From: JAIBAJ01 sp965284645
GTDB taxonomy: Bacteria; Bacteroidota; Bacteroidia; JAIBAJ01
Direction: 5' to 3'
NCBI GenBank assembly: GCA_965284645.1
Contig: OZ260106.1
Coordinates: 744,001 to 808,000 of the forward strand
Length of the DNA: 64,000 nt
Of the stretch, positions 16,752 through 24,820 are shown piece after piece. Below the pieces are notes generated by a model that saw only the letters and a program-made list of their open reading frames with translations, had not been told where the DNA came from and ran no database searches. Each line of letters begins with the position of its first letter. Positions within the stretch are counted from its first letter, which is position 1. The position numbers and the translations under genes were made by a program.

Positions 16752-18233
16752 ATGAAAAAACTTTACAAATTCTTTGCAGCAGCTGCATTTGCTCTTAGCA
16801 TTGGCAGTAATGCATCTGCACAGATGGCCAATGGCACTACCTGTCCAGACCTCAACCTTACCGATCTTAACGGTAATCAGTACAATCTATACACCATTTT
16901 GAATTCTGGTAAAACAGTTTTTATTGATGTATCTGCGGCTTGGTGCGGTCCATGTTGGAATTTCCACCAAACAGGAATCTTGGAAGAACTTTACAACTCT
17001 TATGGCCCTCCCGGAACAAACGAAGTAATGGTTTTCTACATTGAGGGGGAATCTACAAACACTTTGGCCCAAATCCAAGGTACTACAACTAGCCAAGACT
17101 ATGCTGGTTTCACCCAAGGTGACTGGACTGCTGGAACGCCTTACCCAATCTGCGATGATGCAACTTCTGCTGACGCTTTGCAAATTGGATTTTTTCCAAC
17201 CTTATATATGATTTGTCCTTCAAAAAAGGTATGGCATATCAGTCCTTCTGAAGTATTGGAATACTGGACTGCTGAACGTCACCACACCAATGCTTTGGCT
17301 TGCACCAATCCAATTGATGCTGAAATGGTTGCCTATACCGGAGAAACCGCTACTTGTAGTGATGTATCTTTGAAAGTGAAAATTCAAAACAAAGGTGTTG
17401 AGGCCCTTACTGCTGCTACTATTACAGCAGCTACCGGTGGAAACCAAGTTGCTTCTTACGACTGGACTGGAAATTTGGATCAATTTGAAGAAGCTACTGT
17501 AACTGTTGGAACTACTTCAATCGCTTCAACTTCAACTGTTGACTTTACTATTACTACTCCAAACGACATAGTAGCTGCCAACAATGCTAGTTCGGCTTCG
17601 ATTTCTATGGCTCCAGTAGTTGCTACCCAAACGGTGGTAGTAAAAATTACTATCGACCAATATGGTTCTGAGTCTTCTTGGAAAATCAGAAAATCAAACA
17701 ACCAAGTTGTTACAGGTGGTTCAGGTGGACCTTACACCGATCAGGCTGCTCCAGGTGAATTCCCACAAACCGATGTTACAGTTACCTTGCCAGCCTCTGA
17801 TTGCTACCGTTTCGTAATGTCAGATGAGTACGGAGATGGAATGTGCTGTGATTATGGTAATGGAGGATATCAAGTATTGGATGCTAATGGCAATACTTTA
17901 CTTCAAGGTGGTTCTTTCGCTGATACAGATGACAAAAAAATGAATGCTCAATTTACAGGAATAGAAGAGGCTATCAATACAGCTTCCTTCAATGTTTTCC
18001 CAAATCCAACCAATGGTGTAGCCTCTGTAGGATTTGAAGTAAAAAACACTACAACCTTGTCAATTGAAATTTCAAATTTGGCTGGACAAGTGGTTTACAA
18101 AGAAACCAAATCAGTTGTACCAGGTGCTTATGTTTACCCAATCGACCTTACTGCTAACGCTAACGGAATGTATTTCGTGAAAGTGGCTACTGGCGAATCA
18201 AACATCAACGCGAAAATCAACTTAAGCAAATAA
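16752..18233 (+). CDS. Secreted thioredoxin-fold protein with T9SS sorting domain
   Basis: This 493-residue exported protein has a signal peptide (residues 1-23). A redoxin/thioredoxin-like domain (about 25-175) carries the active site AAWCGPCWNFH. A CARDB-like beta domain follows (about 190-300). A Cys-rich calcium-loop-like segment DEYGDGMCCDYGNGGYQV lies near 355-375. The C-terminal T9SS sorting domain starts at FNVFPNPTNG and ends INAKINLSK. It is probably a secreted or surface thiol-disulphide protein, though the partner is unknown. A strong terminator follows at 18254-18292. The next gene also has a thioredoxin fold, so the two may act in related redox steps. Confidence 0.88.
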   Translation: MKKLYKFFAAAAFALSIGSNASAQMANGTTCPDLNLTDLNGNQYNLYTILNSGKTVFIDVSAAWCGPCWNFHQTGILEELYNSYGPPGTNEVMVFYIEGESTNTLAQIQGTTTSQDYAGFTQGDWTAGTPYPICDDATSADALQIGFFPTLYMICPSKKVWHISPSEVLEYWTAERHHTNALACTNPIDAEMVAYTGETATCSDVSLKVKIQNKGVEALTAATITAATGGNQVASYDWTGNLDQFEEATVTVGTTSIASTSTVDFTITTPNDIVAANNASSASISMAPVVATQTVVVKITIDQYGSESSWKIRKSNNQVVTGGSGGPYTDQAAPGEFPQTDVTVTLPASDCYRFVMSDEYGDGMCCDYGNGGYQVLDANGNTLLQGGSFADTDDKKMNAQFTGIEEAINTASFNVFPNPTNGVASVGFEVKNTTTLSIEISNLAGQVVYKETKSVVPGAYVYPIDLTANANGMYFVKVATGESNINAKINLSK

Positions 18234-18253
18234 TTTTTGCCTCCTTTTTATTT

Positions 18254-18292
18254 CCGGCACAAAGATTGTCAACTTTGTGCCGGATTTTTTTT
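18254..18292 (+). terminator. Rho-independent terminator
   Basis: An 11-bp perfect stem, CCGGCACAAAG (18254-18264) with CTTTGTGCCGG (18273-18283), has an 8-nt loop and a T8 tract (18285-18292). It ends transcription of the T9SS-thioredoxin gene. The T tract ends only 5 bp before the next start codon (18298). Confidence 0.9.
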
Positions 18293-18297
18293 GTCAC

Positions 18298-18798
18298 ATG
18301 AAAAAGCTAATCACCCTTACTTTTCTGCTTTTAGGCTTAAATACCTTTGCCCAAAACAGTTTGCCTTCCATCGATATTAAGAAGCTGGATGGCTCAACCT
18401 TCAACACCACCCAAATTCAAAACGATGGCAAACCAATTGTCCTAAGTTTTTGGGCTACTTGGTGTAAACCTTGTGTAAATGAACTTACAAATATATTGGA
18501 CAGTTATGGCGATATCCAGAAAGAAACTGGAGTGAAAATTTATGCTGTTTCAATCGACGATGCTCGAAACGCCGCAAGGGTTGCTCCTTTTGTTAATGGA
18601 AAAGCTTGGCCCTATGAAATTCTATTGGACCAAAACGGGGATTTCAAACGTCAACTCAATGTAAACACTATCCCCCACACCTTTTTGCTGGATGGAAAGG
18701 GTAAAATCGTTTGGCAACACAATAGCTATAATGAAGGCGATGAAGACCACCTCTTCGAATTAATAAAGAAGGTGGCCAAAGGTGAACCCGTACAATAA
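18298..18798 (+). CDS. TlpA-like thioredoxin-fold oxidoreductase
   Basis: This is a 166-residue exported thiol-disulphide protein. The start at ATG 18298 gives a clean signal peptide (MKKLITLTFLLLGLNTFAQ); a longer frame from 18277 lacks sense and begins inside the terminator stem. The active site is FWATWCKPCVNE (Cys-x-x-Cys) with the cis-Pro loop VNTIPHTFLLD, as in TlpA/ResA periplasmic reductants. It follows a Rho-independent terminator by 5 bp, so its promoter must lie inside the upstream coding region or its leader must read through the hairpin. Confidence 0.88.
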   Translation: MKKLITLTFLLLGLNTFAQNSLPSIDIKKLDGSTFNTTQIQNDGKPIVLSFWATWCKPCVNELTNILDSYGDIQKETGVKIYAVSIDDARNAARVAPFVNGKAWPYEILLDQNGDFKRQLNVNTIPHTFLLDGKGKIVWQHNSYNEGDEDHLFELIKKVAKGEPVQ

Positions 18799-18827
18799 AG
18801 TCTTTTGACTTCCGATTTTTGAAAGTA

Positions 18828-18867
18828 GAGGTCGTAATACAATAGTATTGCGGCCTCTCCTCTTTTT
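18828..18867 (+). terminator. Rho-independent terminator
   Basis: A 13-bp stem with two G-U pairs (GAGGTCGTAATAC, 18828-18840, with GTATTGCGGCCTC, 18845-18857), loop AATA, then TCCTCTTTTT. It ends the TlpA-like gene. Confidence 0.75.
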
Positions 18868-18938
18868 GGGAAGTATTCAAGCTTTGTTTATAAGATGTTG
18901 AAAACTGCCCGCTAATAAAAAGAAGACGAAGAATTGAA

Positions 18939-19124
18939 CTATCTTTTTATCTGTGCGGAAGCCAGTGAATTACCACCAACGGTATTATTTATGGCCTCCT
19001 CCTGATGAAAGGCTTTTTGTGAGGTATAGATATTACGAACCATAAAAAGGCCCAATCCTACCAACAACAAGATAATCAGAAGCGCTAGTTTTAATTTTCC
19101 AGAGTCAACGTTTACCATATGCAA
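18939..19124 (-). CDS. Small single-pass membrane protein, unknown
   Basis: This 61-residue frame has one strongly hydrophobic helix (LKLALLIILLLVGLGLFMV, about residues 11-29) followed by a polar tail. ATG 19118 would give a 59-residue version. I do not recognise the family. It stands alone between two terminated units. Composition (short charged N-terminus, one helix, soluble tail) fits a genuine small membrane protein, but a chance frame is possible. Confidence 0.45.
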   Translation of the reverse strand: MHMVNVDSGKLKLALLIILLLVGLGLFMVRNIYTSQKAFHQEEAINNTVGGNSLASAQIKR

Positions 19125-19290
19125 ATAGTTTTAGACAAAATAACCCTTGCCATGTTGGTCAAGGGTTTCGATAGAGTAAATATAAGGTTAAGTTTTTTAA
19201 AAAAATTTCATGGTTTTCAAGGCGAACTAATATTTTAATTCCAAGCATAATAAGGAATAAGGATTCAAGGCCAAAACTTTAACCTTAAAT

Positions 19291-19454
19291 TAACCCAGAT
19301 TACGCATTAAAAATGCATAAACGATTAACCAGTTGTAAATCAATTTGTATGGCCAAATTGATAACAACTGCTATCCCGAAATTTCTTCGGGAGGGGTAAA
19401 CCCAACTAAATCAAGTAGTTCGGATTAATAAATCCTCCTATTGATTAATTTGGG
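19291..19454 (+). repeat. Element A, full copy (forward orientation)
   Basis: Near-identical to the reverse complement of 1851-2006 over about 155 bp. Contains the same short inverted repeats (GCAT/ATGC, CAATTTG/CAAATTG, CCCGAA/TTCGGG). It lies between the small membrane protein gene and the pckA terminator; no gene is seen in 19125-19669. Confidence 0.85.
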
Positions 19455-19607
19455 ATTAAGACAAGCCCAATTCATCCCTACAAGTCGAGTATTCTAGAAA
19501 ACGAAATGGAAAGGCTAATACGATTTAACCCCAACAAATTAGAGTAGGTTGACTTTTGAAATCAGCTCTTTGAATATTTTGGTTCTAAACCTACAAACTT
19601 CATCTGC

Positions 19608-19649
19608 AAAAAAAACGCCTTTCAAAAGAAAGTTTCTTTTGAAAGGCGT
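19608..19649 (-). terminator. Rho-independent terminator of pckA
   Basis: A 17-bp perfect palindrome (19615-19631 with 19633-19649, ends ACGCCTTTC/GAAAGGCGT). On the minus strand it is followed by a T8 tract (A8 at 19608-19615). It begins 20 bp after the pckA stop. Confidence 0.9.
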
Positions 19650-19669
19650 AAAGAGCCTAATTCCAAAAT

Positions 19670-21283
19670 TTAAACTGTAGCATTCACCTTTGGCGCTGCA
19701 GAAAGAATTTCTTCATTTGCATTGCTGGCATATTGTGCAAAGTTTTTTACAAAGGCTTCGGCCAAATGGTTTGCTTTTTGATCGTACAATTCTTTATTCG
19801 CCCATGAATTTCTTGGGTTCAAAAGTTCAGTTGGAACTTCTGGGCAAGCGGTAGGATAGGAAACACCGAACACAGGATGAGACTCAAAACTAACCCCATT
19901 CAAGGTTCCGTTTAATGCAGCAGTAATCAAAGCACGGGTGTAGCGAAGTTTAATACGCTCACCTACGCCATAGGAACCACCAACCCAGCCAGTATTTACT
20001 AACCAAACGTTTACATTGTGCTGGTGAATCTTTTTACCAAGCAATTCAGCGTATTTAGTAGGGTGCAATGGCAAAAAGGCTTTACCAAAGCAGGCCGAGA
20101 AAGTCATTTGTGGCTCAGTAACACCCACTTCAGTGCCGGCAACTTTGGCCGTATATCCCGAAATAAAGTGATACATGGCTTGTCCGATGGTTAGTTTGCT
20201 TATCGGAGGTAGCACACCCGTTGCATCGCAGGTAAGGAAGAAAATATTTTTAGGAATACCACCAATAGAGGGTTCAACTGCATTTGAAATATGGTGGATT
20301 GGGTAACTTACACGCGTATTCTCTGTTTTTGAAATATTGGCATAATCAACCGTTGCTGTTCCTTCATAAAATTCGATATTCTCAAGCAAAGAACCAAATT
20401 TAATGGCATCAAAAATCTGAGGTTCTTTCTCCTTGGTAAGATCTACACATTTGGCATAACATCCCCCTTCAAAGTTAAACACGCTATTCTCTGCCCATCC
20501 ATGCTCATCGTCGCCAATAAGTTTACGGTTTGGATCAGCACTCAAAGTTGTTTTACCAGTACCCGACAAGCCAAAGAAAATAGCCGTGTCTCCATCTGCT
20601 CCGATATTGGCTGAGCAATGCATCGATAATACATTACGCTCATGAGGAAGGATATAGTTCAACACAGAGAAAATACCTTTTTTCATTTCGCCGGTATAAC
20701 CAGTTCCACCAATCAAAATCACCTTTTTTGTGAAATTCAAGATAGCGAAATTGTGTTGACGGGTTCCATCTTTTGCTGGATCAGAAAAATAACCTGGTGC
20801 AGCCAAAATTGTCCATTCCGGTTGAAAATTCTCAATTTCAGCATTGGTTGGACGCAAGAATAGATTATAAGCAAAAATACTTTGCCAAGGGAATTCAGTA
20901 ACTACACGCACATTCAAACGATGAGCTGGATCGGCACAAGCGTAAGAATCACGCACATACACTTCTTTACCAGTCAAATACGCACATACCTTGTCGTACA
21001 ATAAATCAAATTTCTCTGGAGAAAACTTGATGTTGATATCACCCCACCAAACAGAATCATTGGTTTTTTCATCAGCTACAATGAAACGATCCTTTGGCGA
21101 GCGACCTTTAAACTCTCCAGTATCAATAGATAAAGCGCCGGTATCCGATAATACACCATCACCTAAAAGGATGGTATCTTCTACCAATTCGGCCACATTC
21201 AAATTCCAATATGCAGCTGCTACATTTTTTAAGCCTAATTGTGCCACGCTGGCATTAGGCGATTTAAGTCCGTATTCTGTCAT
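19670..21283 (-). CDS. pckA: Phosphoenolpyruvate carboxykinase (ATP)
   Basis: This 537-residue ATP-type PEP carboxykinase interconverts oxaloacetate + ATP and PEP + ADP + CO2 at the start of gluconeogenesis. Visible motifs are the kinase-1a P-loop GLSGTGKTTLSADPNR and metal-binding IGDDEHGWAEN, with the substrate region RNVLSMHCSANIG. The start is set at ATG 21283 (MTEYGLKSPN), because the extra 23 residues of the longer frame overlap the promoter. Length matches bacterial PckA (about 530-540). It has its own terminator and promoter, so it is probably a single-gene unit. Confidence 0.96.
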   Translation of the reverse strand: MTEYGLKSPNASVAQLGLKNVAAAYWNLNVAELVEDTILLGDGVLSDTGALSIDTGEFKGRSPKDRFIVADEKTNDSVWWGDINIKFSPEKFDLLYDKVCAYLTGKEVYVRDSYACADPAHRLNVRVVTEFPWQSIFAYNLFLRPTNAEIENFQPEWTILAAPGYFSDPAKDGTRQHNFAILNFTKKVILIGGTGYTGEMKKGIFSVLNYILPHERNVLSMHCSANIGADGDTAIFFGLSGTGKTTLSADPNRKLIGDDEHGWAENSVFNFEGGCYAKCVDLTKEKEPQIFDAIKFGSLLENIEFYEGTATVDYANISKTENTRVSYPIHHISNAVEPSIGGIPKNIFFLTCDATGVLPPISKLTIGQAMYHFISGYTAKVAGTEVGVTEPQMTFSACFGKAFLPLHPTKYAELLGKKIHQHNVNVWLVNTGWVGGSYGVGERIKLRYTRALITAALNGTLNGVSFESHPVFGVSYPTACPEVPTELLNPRNSWANKELYDQKANHLAEAFVKNFAQYASNANEEILSAAPKVNATV

Positions 21284-21307
21284 GATTAGCGGGTAATTTT
21301 GAGGGCG

Positions 21308-21315
21308 CAAAAGTA
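21308..21315 (-). promoter_or_regulatory. -7 box candidate for pckA
   Basis: On the minus strand this reads TACTTTTG (TAnnTTTG), 25 bp upstream of the ATG at 21283. Confidence 0.5.
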
Positions 21316-21379
21316 AGTCAAAAACACTTTCGTTCCTAAAAAATCCAAGCAAACCCGCAATGTTTCTATCTTCGTCGGC

Positions 21380-22159
21380 ATGAATATTAACCTTTTCGGT
21401 AAGAATGCGCTCGTTGGTGGAAGCACCCGAGGAATAGGAAAAGCCATTGCTATTGAACTTGCAGCACTAGGCGCCAATGTTACCCTCATCGCCCGAAACG
21501 AGAACAAACTGGTGGAAACCTTAGGTCAACTTCGATCAACCCCTTCCCAATTCCACAATTACCTTGTGGCTGATTTTTCGGCTATCGATTCCTTAAAATC
21601 CTCCTTGTCGGAATCAAAAACAAAATACCATATTTTAGTGAATAATACGGGCGGTCCCCCTGCCGGTCCGATCGTTAACGCATCGGAAGCCGATTTCCAA
21701 ACGGCGTTTTCAAACCATCTTCTTTGCAACCACATCCTTGTACAACATGTTTTACCAAGCATGAAAGCGGATGGCTATGGTCGAATTGTAAACATTATCA
21801 GTACCTCCGTCAAGCAACCTATTCCCGGCCTCGGGGTTTCCAATACCATCCGCGCCGCTGTAGCAAACTGGTCTAAAACCTTAAGTCTCGAATTAGCTCC
21901 CTTCGGAATTACGGTCAACAATGTTCTACCAGGGGCTACCGATACAGATCGCATTGCTGAAATCTTGGAAACCCGCTCCGAAAAGACCGGAAAATCTATC
22001 GAAGCGCTGAAGGAAGAAATGTTACACGAAGTTCCTATGAAACGCTTTGCCAGTCCGGCAGAAACTGCAGCGGCCGTTGCTTTCCTTTGCTCGCCATCCG
22101 CCGCTTATATTACCGGTATCAATTTGCCAGTGGATGGGGGACGAACTGCCTGCCTATAG
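21380..22159 (+). CDS. SDR-family protein with atypical active site (BKR-like)
   Basis: This is a 259-residue classical-SDR-fold protein. The nucleotide-binding segment is GGSTRGIGKAIA (G-x-x-x-G-x-G) and the NAG-like motif reads NNTGGPP. At the catalytic site the usual Y-x-x-x-K is replaced by SNTIR in the segment GLGVSNTIRAAVANW, so both Tyr and Lys are missing. This matches an SDR subgroup I know as BKR-like (cd05344), described as lacking the normal tetrad. It may act on an unusual substrate or be a non-catalytic binder. It ends 6 bp inside the convergent crcB gene. Confidence 0.85.
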   Translation: MNINLFGKNALVGGSTRGIGKAIAIELAALGANVTLIARNENKLVETLGQLRSTPSQFHNYLVADFSAIDSLKSSLSESKTKYHILVNNTGGPPAGPIVNASEADFQTAFSNHLLCNHILVQHVLPSMKADGYGRIVNIISTSVKQPIPGLGVSNTIRAAVANWSKTLSLELAPFGITVNNVLPGATDTDRIAEILETRSEKTGKSIEALKEEMLHEVPMKRFASPAETAAAVAFLCSPSAAYITGINLPVDGGRTACL

Positions 22160-22510
22160 TTTGGAAAGTAAAAACAGAACAGCCAAGCATAGCAGAACAC
22201 TGGCCATAGGATAAAGCAAGGCTTCGGTCCAATTGCCTGATCGGATTAACTCGAATGTTTCTAAACTAAAGGTTGAAAAGGTGCTCAAGCCGCCACAAAA
22301 ACCAACGCCAAGTAATAAGCGAATCTCCTTAGAAACAACTTGCGTCTTGGCCATAAATACAAACAGAAAACCCAATACGGCCGTAGCCAATACATTAACG
22401 AACAAGGTTTTATAAGGGAAACTGCTTTGAAACAAAGGCAAACCGCCCATCCACCAACGCAATCCGCTTCCGGCAGCACCACCAAAGGCAACTAAAAACA
22501 AATCCTTCAT
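22154..22510 (-). CDS. crcB: Fluoride ion channel CrcB/Fluc
   Basis: This 118-residue, four-helix membrane protein exports fluoride as a dual-topology dimer. Family motifs are visible: GGAAGSGLRWW near the N-terminus and the pore motif GFCGGLSTFSTFSLE (about residues 71-85). Its start overlaps the stop of the upstream PAP2 gene by 4 bp (ATGA), which indicates co-translation. No fluoride riboswitch is visible upstream, as the upstream sequence is coding. Confidence 0.93.
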   Translation of the reverse strand: MKDLFLVAFGGAAGSGLRWWMGGLPLFQSSFPYKTLFVNVLATAVLGFLFVFMAKTQVVSKEIRLLLGVGFCGGLSTFSTFSLETFELIRSGNWTEALLYPMASVLLCLAVLFLLSKL

Positions 22511-23130
22511 TTTAGTTTAGGCAAAAATGTAAAGTAAAGGTAAACCATCAACTGTCCAAAAACAACTCCGAGCAACCATCCCAATATAATGTCCATCGGA
22601 TAATGAACCGCCAAATAAACCCTGCTGTAGCCAACCAATAGTACCATAGCCAAACAAAGCCATTTCAACCAGGCCTTGCGAATGATGATACAAGTAAAAA
22701 CCATAAACCCTGCGGTATTAGCAGCATGCGACGATACAAAACCATATTTCCCACCGCATATTCCTTCCAACAGATGCAACTTCCCAACTAATTCCGGATT
22801 CCAACAAGGCCGCAACCGTTCAAAAAAAGGTTTCAACAAATGGGCAGAAGTTTGATCAGTCCAAACAACGAGCAATACGGAAAGCAGAATAGGAAACCAA
22901 GCCTGACCACCCAATTTATCGTACCATAACCAAAGCACCCAAGCCCAAACAGGTAGCCAAAACCAATTGGTACTGATAAATGGCATCAAACCATCCAACA
23001 CTGGGTGGTGCAGCCCATTGATCAAAACCAATAGCCAAACATCCGCTTTATTTAAAAATGGTAGAATCAAGGCTGCAAAGTAATACCAAATCCAATAATG
23101 GAACAACTCCTTAGTAGAATAGAGGCCCAA
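22507..23130 (-). CDS. PAP2-family phosphatase
   Basis: This membrane phosphatase of the PAP2/lipid-phosphate type has the three motifs KPFFERLRP, SSHAANTAGF and SRVYLAVHYPMD. Likely substrates are undecaprenyl pyrophosphate or phosphatidic acid derivatives. The start is uncertain: no ATG lies upstream of the first motif in a sensible place. The listed start is TTG 23130 (207 residues), and the open frame continues upstream without an ATG, so a non-ATG start is required. It overlaps crcB by 4 bp downstream. A second PAP2 protein is at 44368-45018. Confidence 0.85.
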   Translation of the reverse strand: MGLYSTKELFHYWIWYYFAALILPFLNKADVWLLVLINGLHHPVLDGLMPFISTNWFWLPVWAWVLWLWYDKLGGQAWFPILLSVLLVVWTDQTSAHLLKPFFERLRPCWNPELVGKLHLLEGICGGKYGFVSSHAANTAGFMVFTCIIIRKAWLKWLCLAMVLLVGYSRVYLAVHYPMDIILGWLLGVVFGQLMVYLYFTFLPKLK

Positions 23131-23171
23131 GCGAAAAAGTGTTAAGCCGACTAGTCCATTTTTTATTTTGC

Positions 23172-23179
23172 TACCTTTG
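23172..23179 (+). promoter_or_regulatory. -7 box candidate for the M23 peptidase gene
   Basis: TACCTTTG matches TAnnTTTG, 14 bp before the start at 23193, giving a very short leader. Confidence 0.45.
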
Positions 23180-23192
23180 CCGTCCTTTTTAA

Positions 23193-24164
23193 ATGAGTAA
23201 GGTAAAATTTAGATACAATGCCAAATCTCTGAAATACGAGAAAGTGGAAATAACCTTGAGAGAGCGTATCCTCAAGATTCTTTCCTATTTGGCCTCTGGA
23301 TTGGTTTTTGCCGCCATTACCATTGCACTCGCCTATTCCTACTTCGACTCCCCAAAAGAAAAACAACTGCTTAGGGAAAGAGACCAACTGAAGCTGCAAT
23401 ACGAAATCTTAAACAACAAACTTGGTCAAATTGAAGCGGTATTGAGCGATATTCAACAACGCGACGACAATATTTACCGTGTTATTTTTGAAGCGGAACC
23501 AATCCCTTCTACCATACGCCAGGCCGGAAGCGGCGGTGCCAATAAATACGGACGACTCAGTGGTTACGAAAATGCTGAGCTCATTACTGAAACTTCGGAT
23601 AGGCTCGATCGCATTACACGCCAGTTGGTTGTGCAAAGCAAATCATTCGATGAGGTTATTAAATTGGCCAAAAGCAAAGAGGTAATGCTGAAATCAATCC
23701 CGGCTATACAACCCATTAGTAACAAAGACCTTACCCGCATCGCCAGCGGTTTTAGCTACCGTATCCACCCCATTTATAAAATTATGCATTTCCATACCGG
23801 TCTCGATTTCGCCGCCCCAACAGGCACAGAAATTTATTCAACCGGCGATGGTGTTGTTCGGGTTGCGGATGCCGAATCACGTGGTTACGGAAACCATATC
23901 GTTATCGACCATGGCTATGGCTACCAAACCTTGTATGGTCACTTAAGTCGGTATGCCGTTCGTCCCGGACAAAAAGTTAAACGAGGCGAAATAATCGGCT
24001 ATGTAGGCAGCACCGGAACTTCTACGGCACCTCACCTGCACTACGAAGTAATCAAAGGAGGAGAAAAAATCAACCCTATCAATTTCTTCTACAACGACCT
24101 CTCCCCGGCCGAATACGAAAAGGTTTTGGAACTCGCTTCCAAGTCCAACCAATCGTTCGACTAA
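23193..24164 (+). CDS. M23-family murein endopeptidase
   Basis: This 323-residue, single-pass membrane protein faces the periplasm. A transmembrane helix lies at about residues 31-49 and a coiled coil at 52-95. The LytM/M23 peptidase domain (about 185-300) carries the zinc motifs HFHTGLDFA (H-x-x-x-D), HGYGYQTLYGH and the final HLHYEV (H-x-H). All metal ligands are present, so it should be an active peptidoglycan cross-link cutter like MepM and not a degenerate activator. It is transcribed singly, divergent from the PAP2-crcB pair. Confidence 0.92.
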   Translation: MSKVKFRYNAKSLKYEKVEITLRERILKILSYLASGLVFAAITIALAYSYFDSPKEKQLLRERDQLKLQYEILNNKLGQIEAVLSDIQQRDDNIYRVIFEAEPIPSTIRQAGSGGANKYGRLSGYENAELITETSDRLDRITRQLVVQSKSFDEVIKLAKSKEVMLKSIPAIQPISNKDLTRIASGFSYRIHPIYKIMHFHTGLDFAAPTGTEIYSTGDGVVRVADAESRGYGNHIVIDHGYGYQTLYGHLSRYAVRPGQKVKRGEIIGYVGSTGTSTAPHLHYEVIKGGEKINPINFFYNDLSPAEYEKVLELASKSNQSFD

Positions 24165-24183
24165 TTCATTTCCTCTTTTTGAT

Positions 24184-24228
24184 ACTGGTTAATCGTTTAT
24201 GCATTTCTATTGCACATTTCTGGGTTTA
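24184..24228 (-). repeat. Element A fragment
   Basis: Matches the terminal 45 bp of element A in reverse orientation (CTGGTTAATCGTTTATGCAT, then TTCTGGGTTTA). It lies just downstream of the M23 gene. Confidence 0.7.
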
Positions 24229-24274
24229 ATTTCTACTTTTTCCTAAAATTTAGGTCTTAGCCTATTTTTTATTA

Positions 24275-24412
24275 GGCGGGTCCCATTCGCCACAACCATT
24301 CTCCGCTGATTAGGCAGTATACTGGGCTCATGGTCGGGCTATTCGCTTCTAGTCCTCGGTCTGCTCCGTGCCTCCGCATCCCTGTGGGCTATCCGCTGCT
24401 ATCCCTACCCGG
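24275..24412 (+). repeat. Element B copy 3
   Basis: Closest to copy 1. Outer helix CGGGT/ACCCG; inner stem CCAT/ATGG plus GCC/GGC around a 2-nt mismatch; small hairpin with loop TCCGTGCCTCC closed by TGC/GCA. It faces copy 4 in opposite orientation 250 bp away. Confidence 0.85.
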
Positions 24413-24420
24413 ACGGAAGA

Positions 24421-24601
24421 ATTAAAAATGGTAAATTAAAAATTAAGAATTGGGGAAGAATGGAAAGTGAGAAAAGAGAAAAGAGTAGTGAGGAAGGTTA
24501 TGAGATATGAGTTATGAGTTATGGGATATCCTGAATTGGTAGTTCGGTATAATTTTCTATTTTCTCACTACTCATTTCTCACTACTATTTCCCTCCTATT
24601 T
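24421..24601. repeat. Heptad-phased low-complexity tract
   Basis: From 24421 about sixteen 7-bp words stay in one register, including ATTAAAA, ATTAAGA, AGAAAAG (twice in a row), then TTATGAG, ATATGAG, TTATGAG. A second phased block from 24552 reads ATTTTCT, ATTTTCT, CACTACT, CATTTCT, CACTACT. It fills the space between the two inverted element B copies. Confidence 0.75.
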
Positions 24602-24660
24602 ATTGCCCAGGCATGGAATACCACTGCCCCATACTTCACCTACACCCGGGCACGAAGAAC

Positions 24661-24803
24661 CCCGGGTAGCGATAGAGCGTGGTACCCCACAGGAATGCGG
24701 AGGCACGGAGCAGACCGAGGAGTACTAGCGAAAGCGCGACCTTTTCGGCCCTTGCTAATGCTTTATTTGGGGTAATATGGTTATGGCCGAAAAGTGGCCC
24801 GCC
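24661..24803 (-). repeat. Element B copy 4
   Basis: Reverse orientation. The inner stem is a perfect 10-bp pair, CTTTTCGGCC (24741-24750) with GGCCGAAAAG (24785-24794), different in sequence from copies 1-3. The outer closing helix is the one exception among the nine copies (one C-A mismatch). It ends 18 bp before the exporter gene's stop codon. Confidence 0.8.
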
Positions 24804-24820
24804 TAAAAATTAAAAATAGC

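Noticed and set aside
24521..24775. An 84-residue plus-strand frame between the M23 and exporter genes
   Set aside because: It runs through a heptad tract and an element B copy; no protein features.
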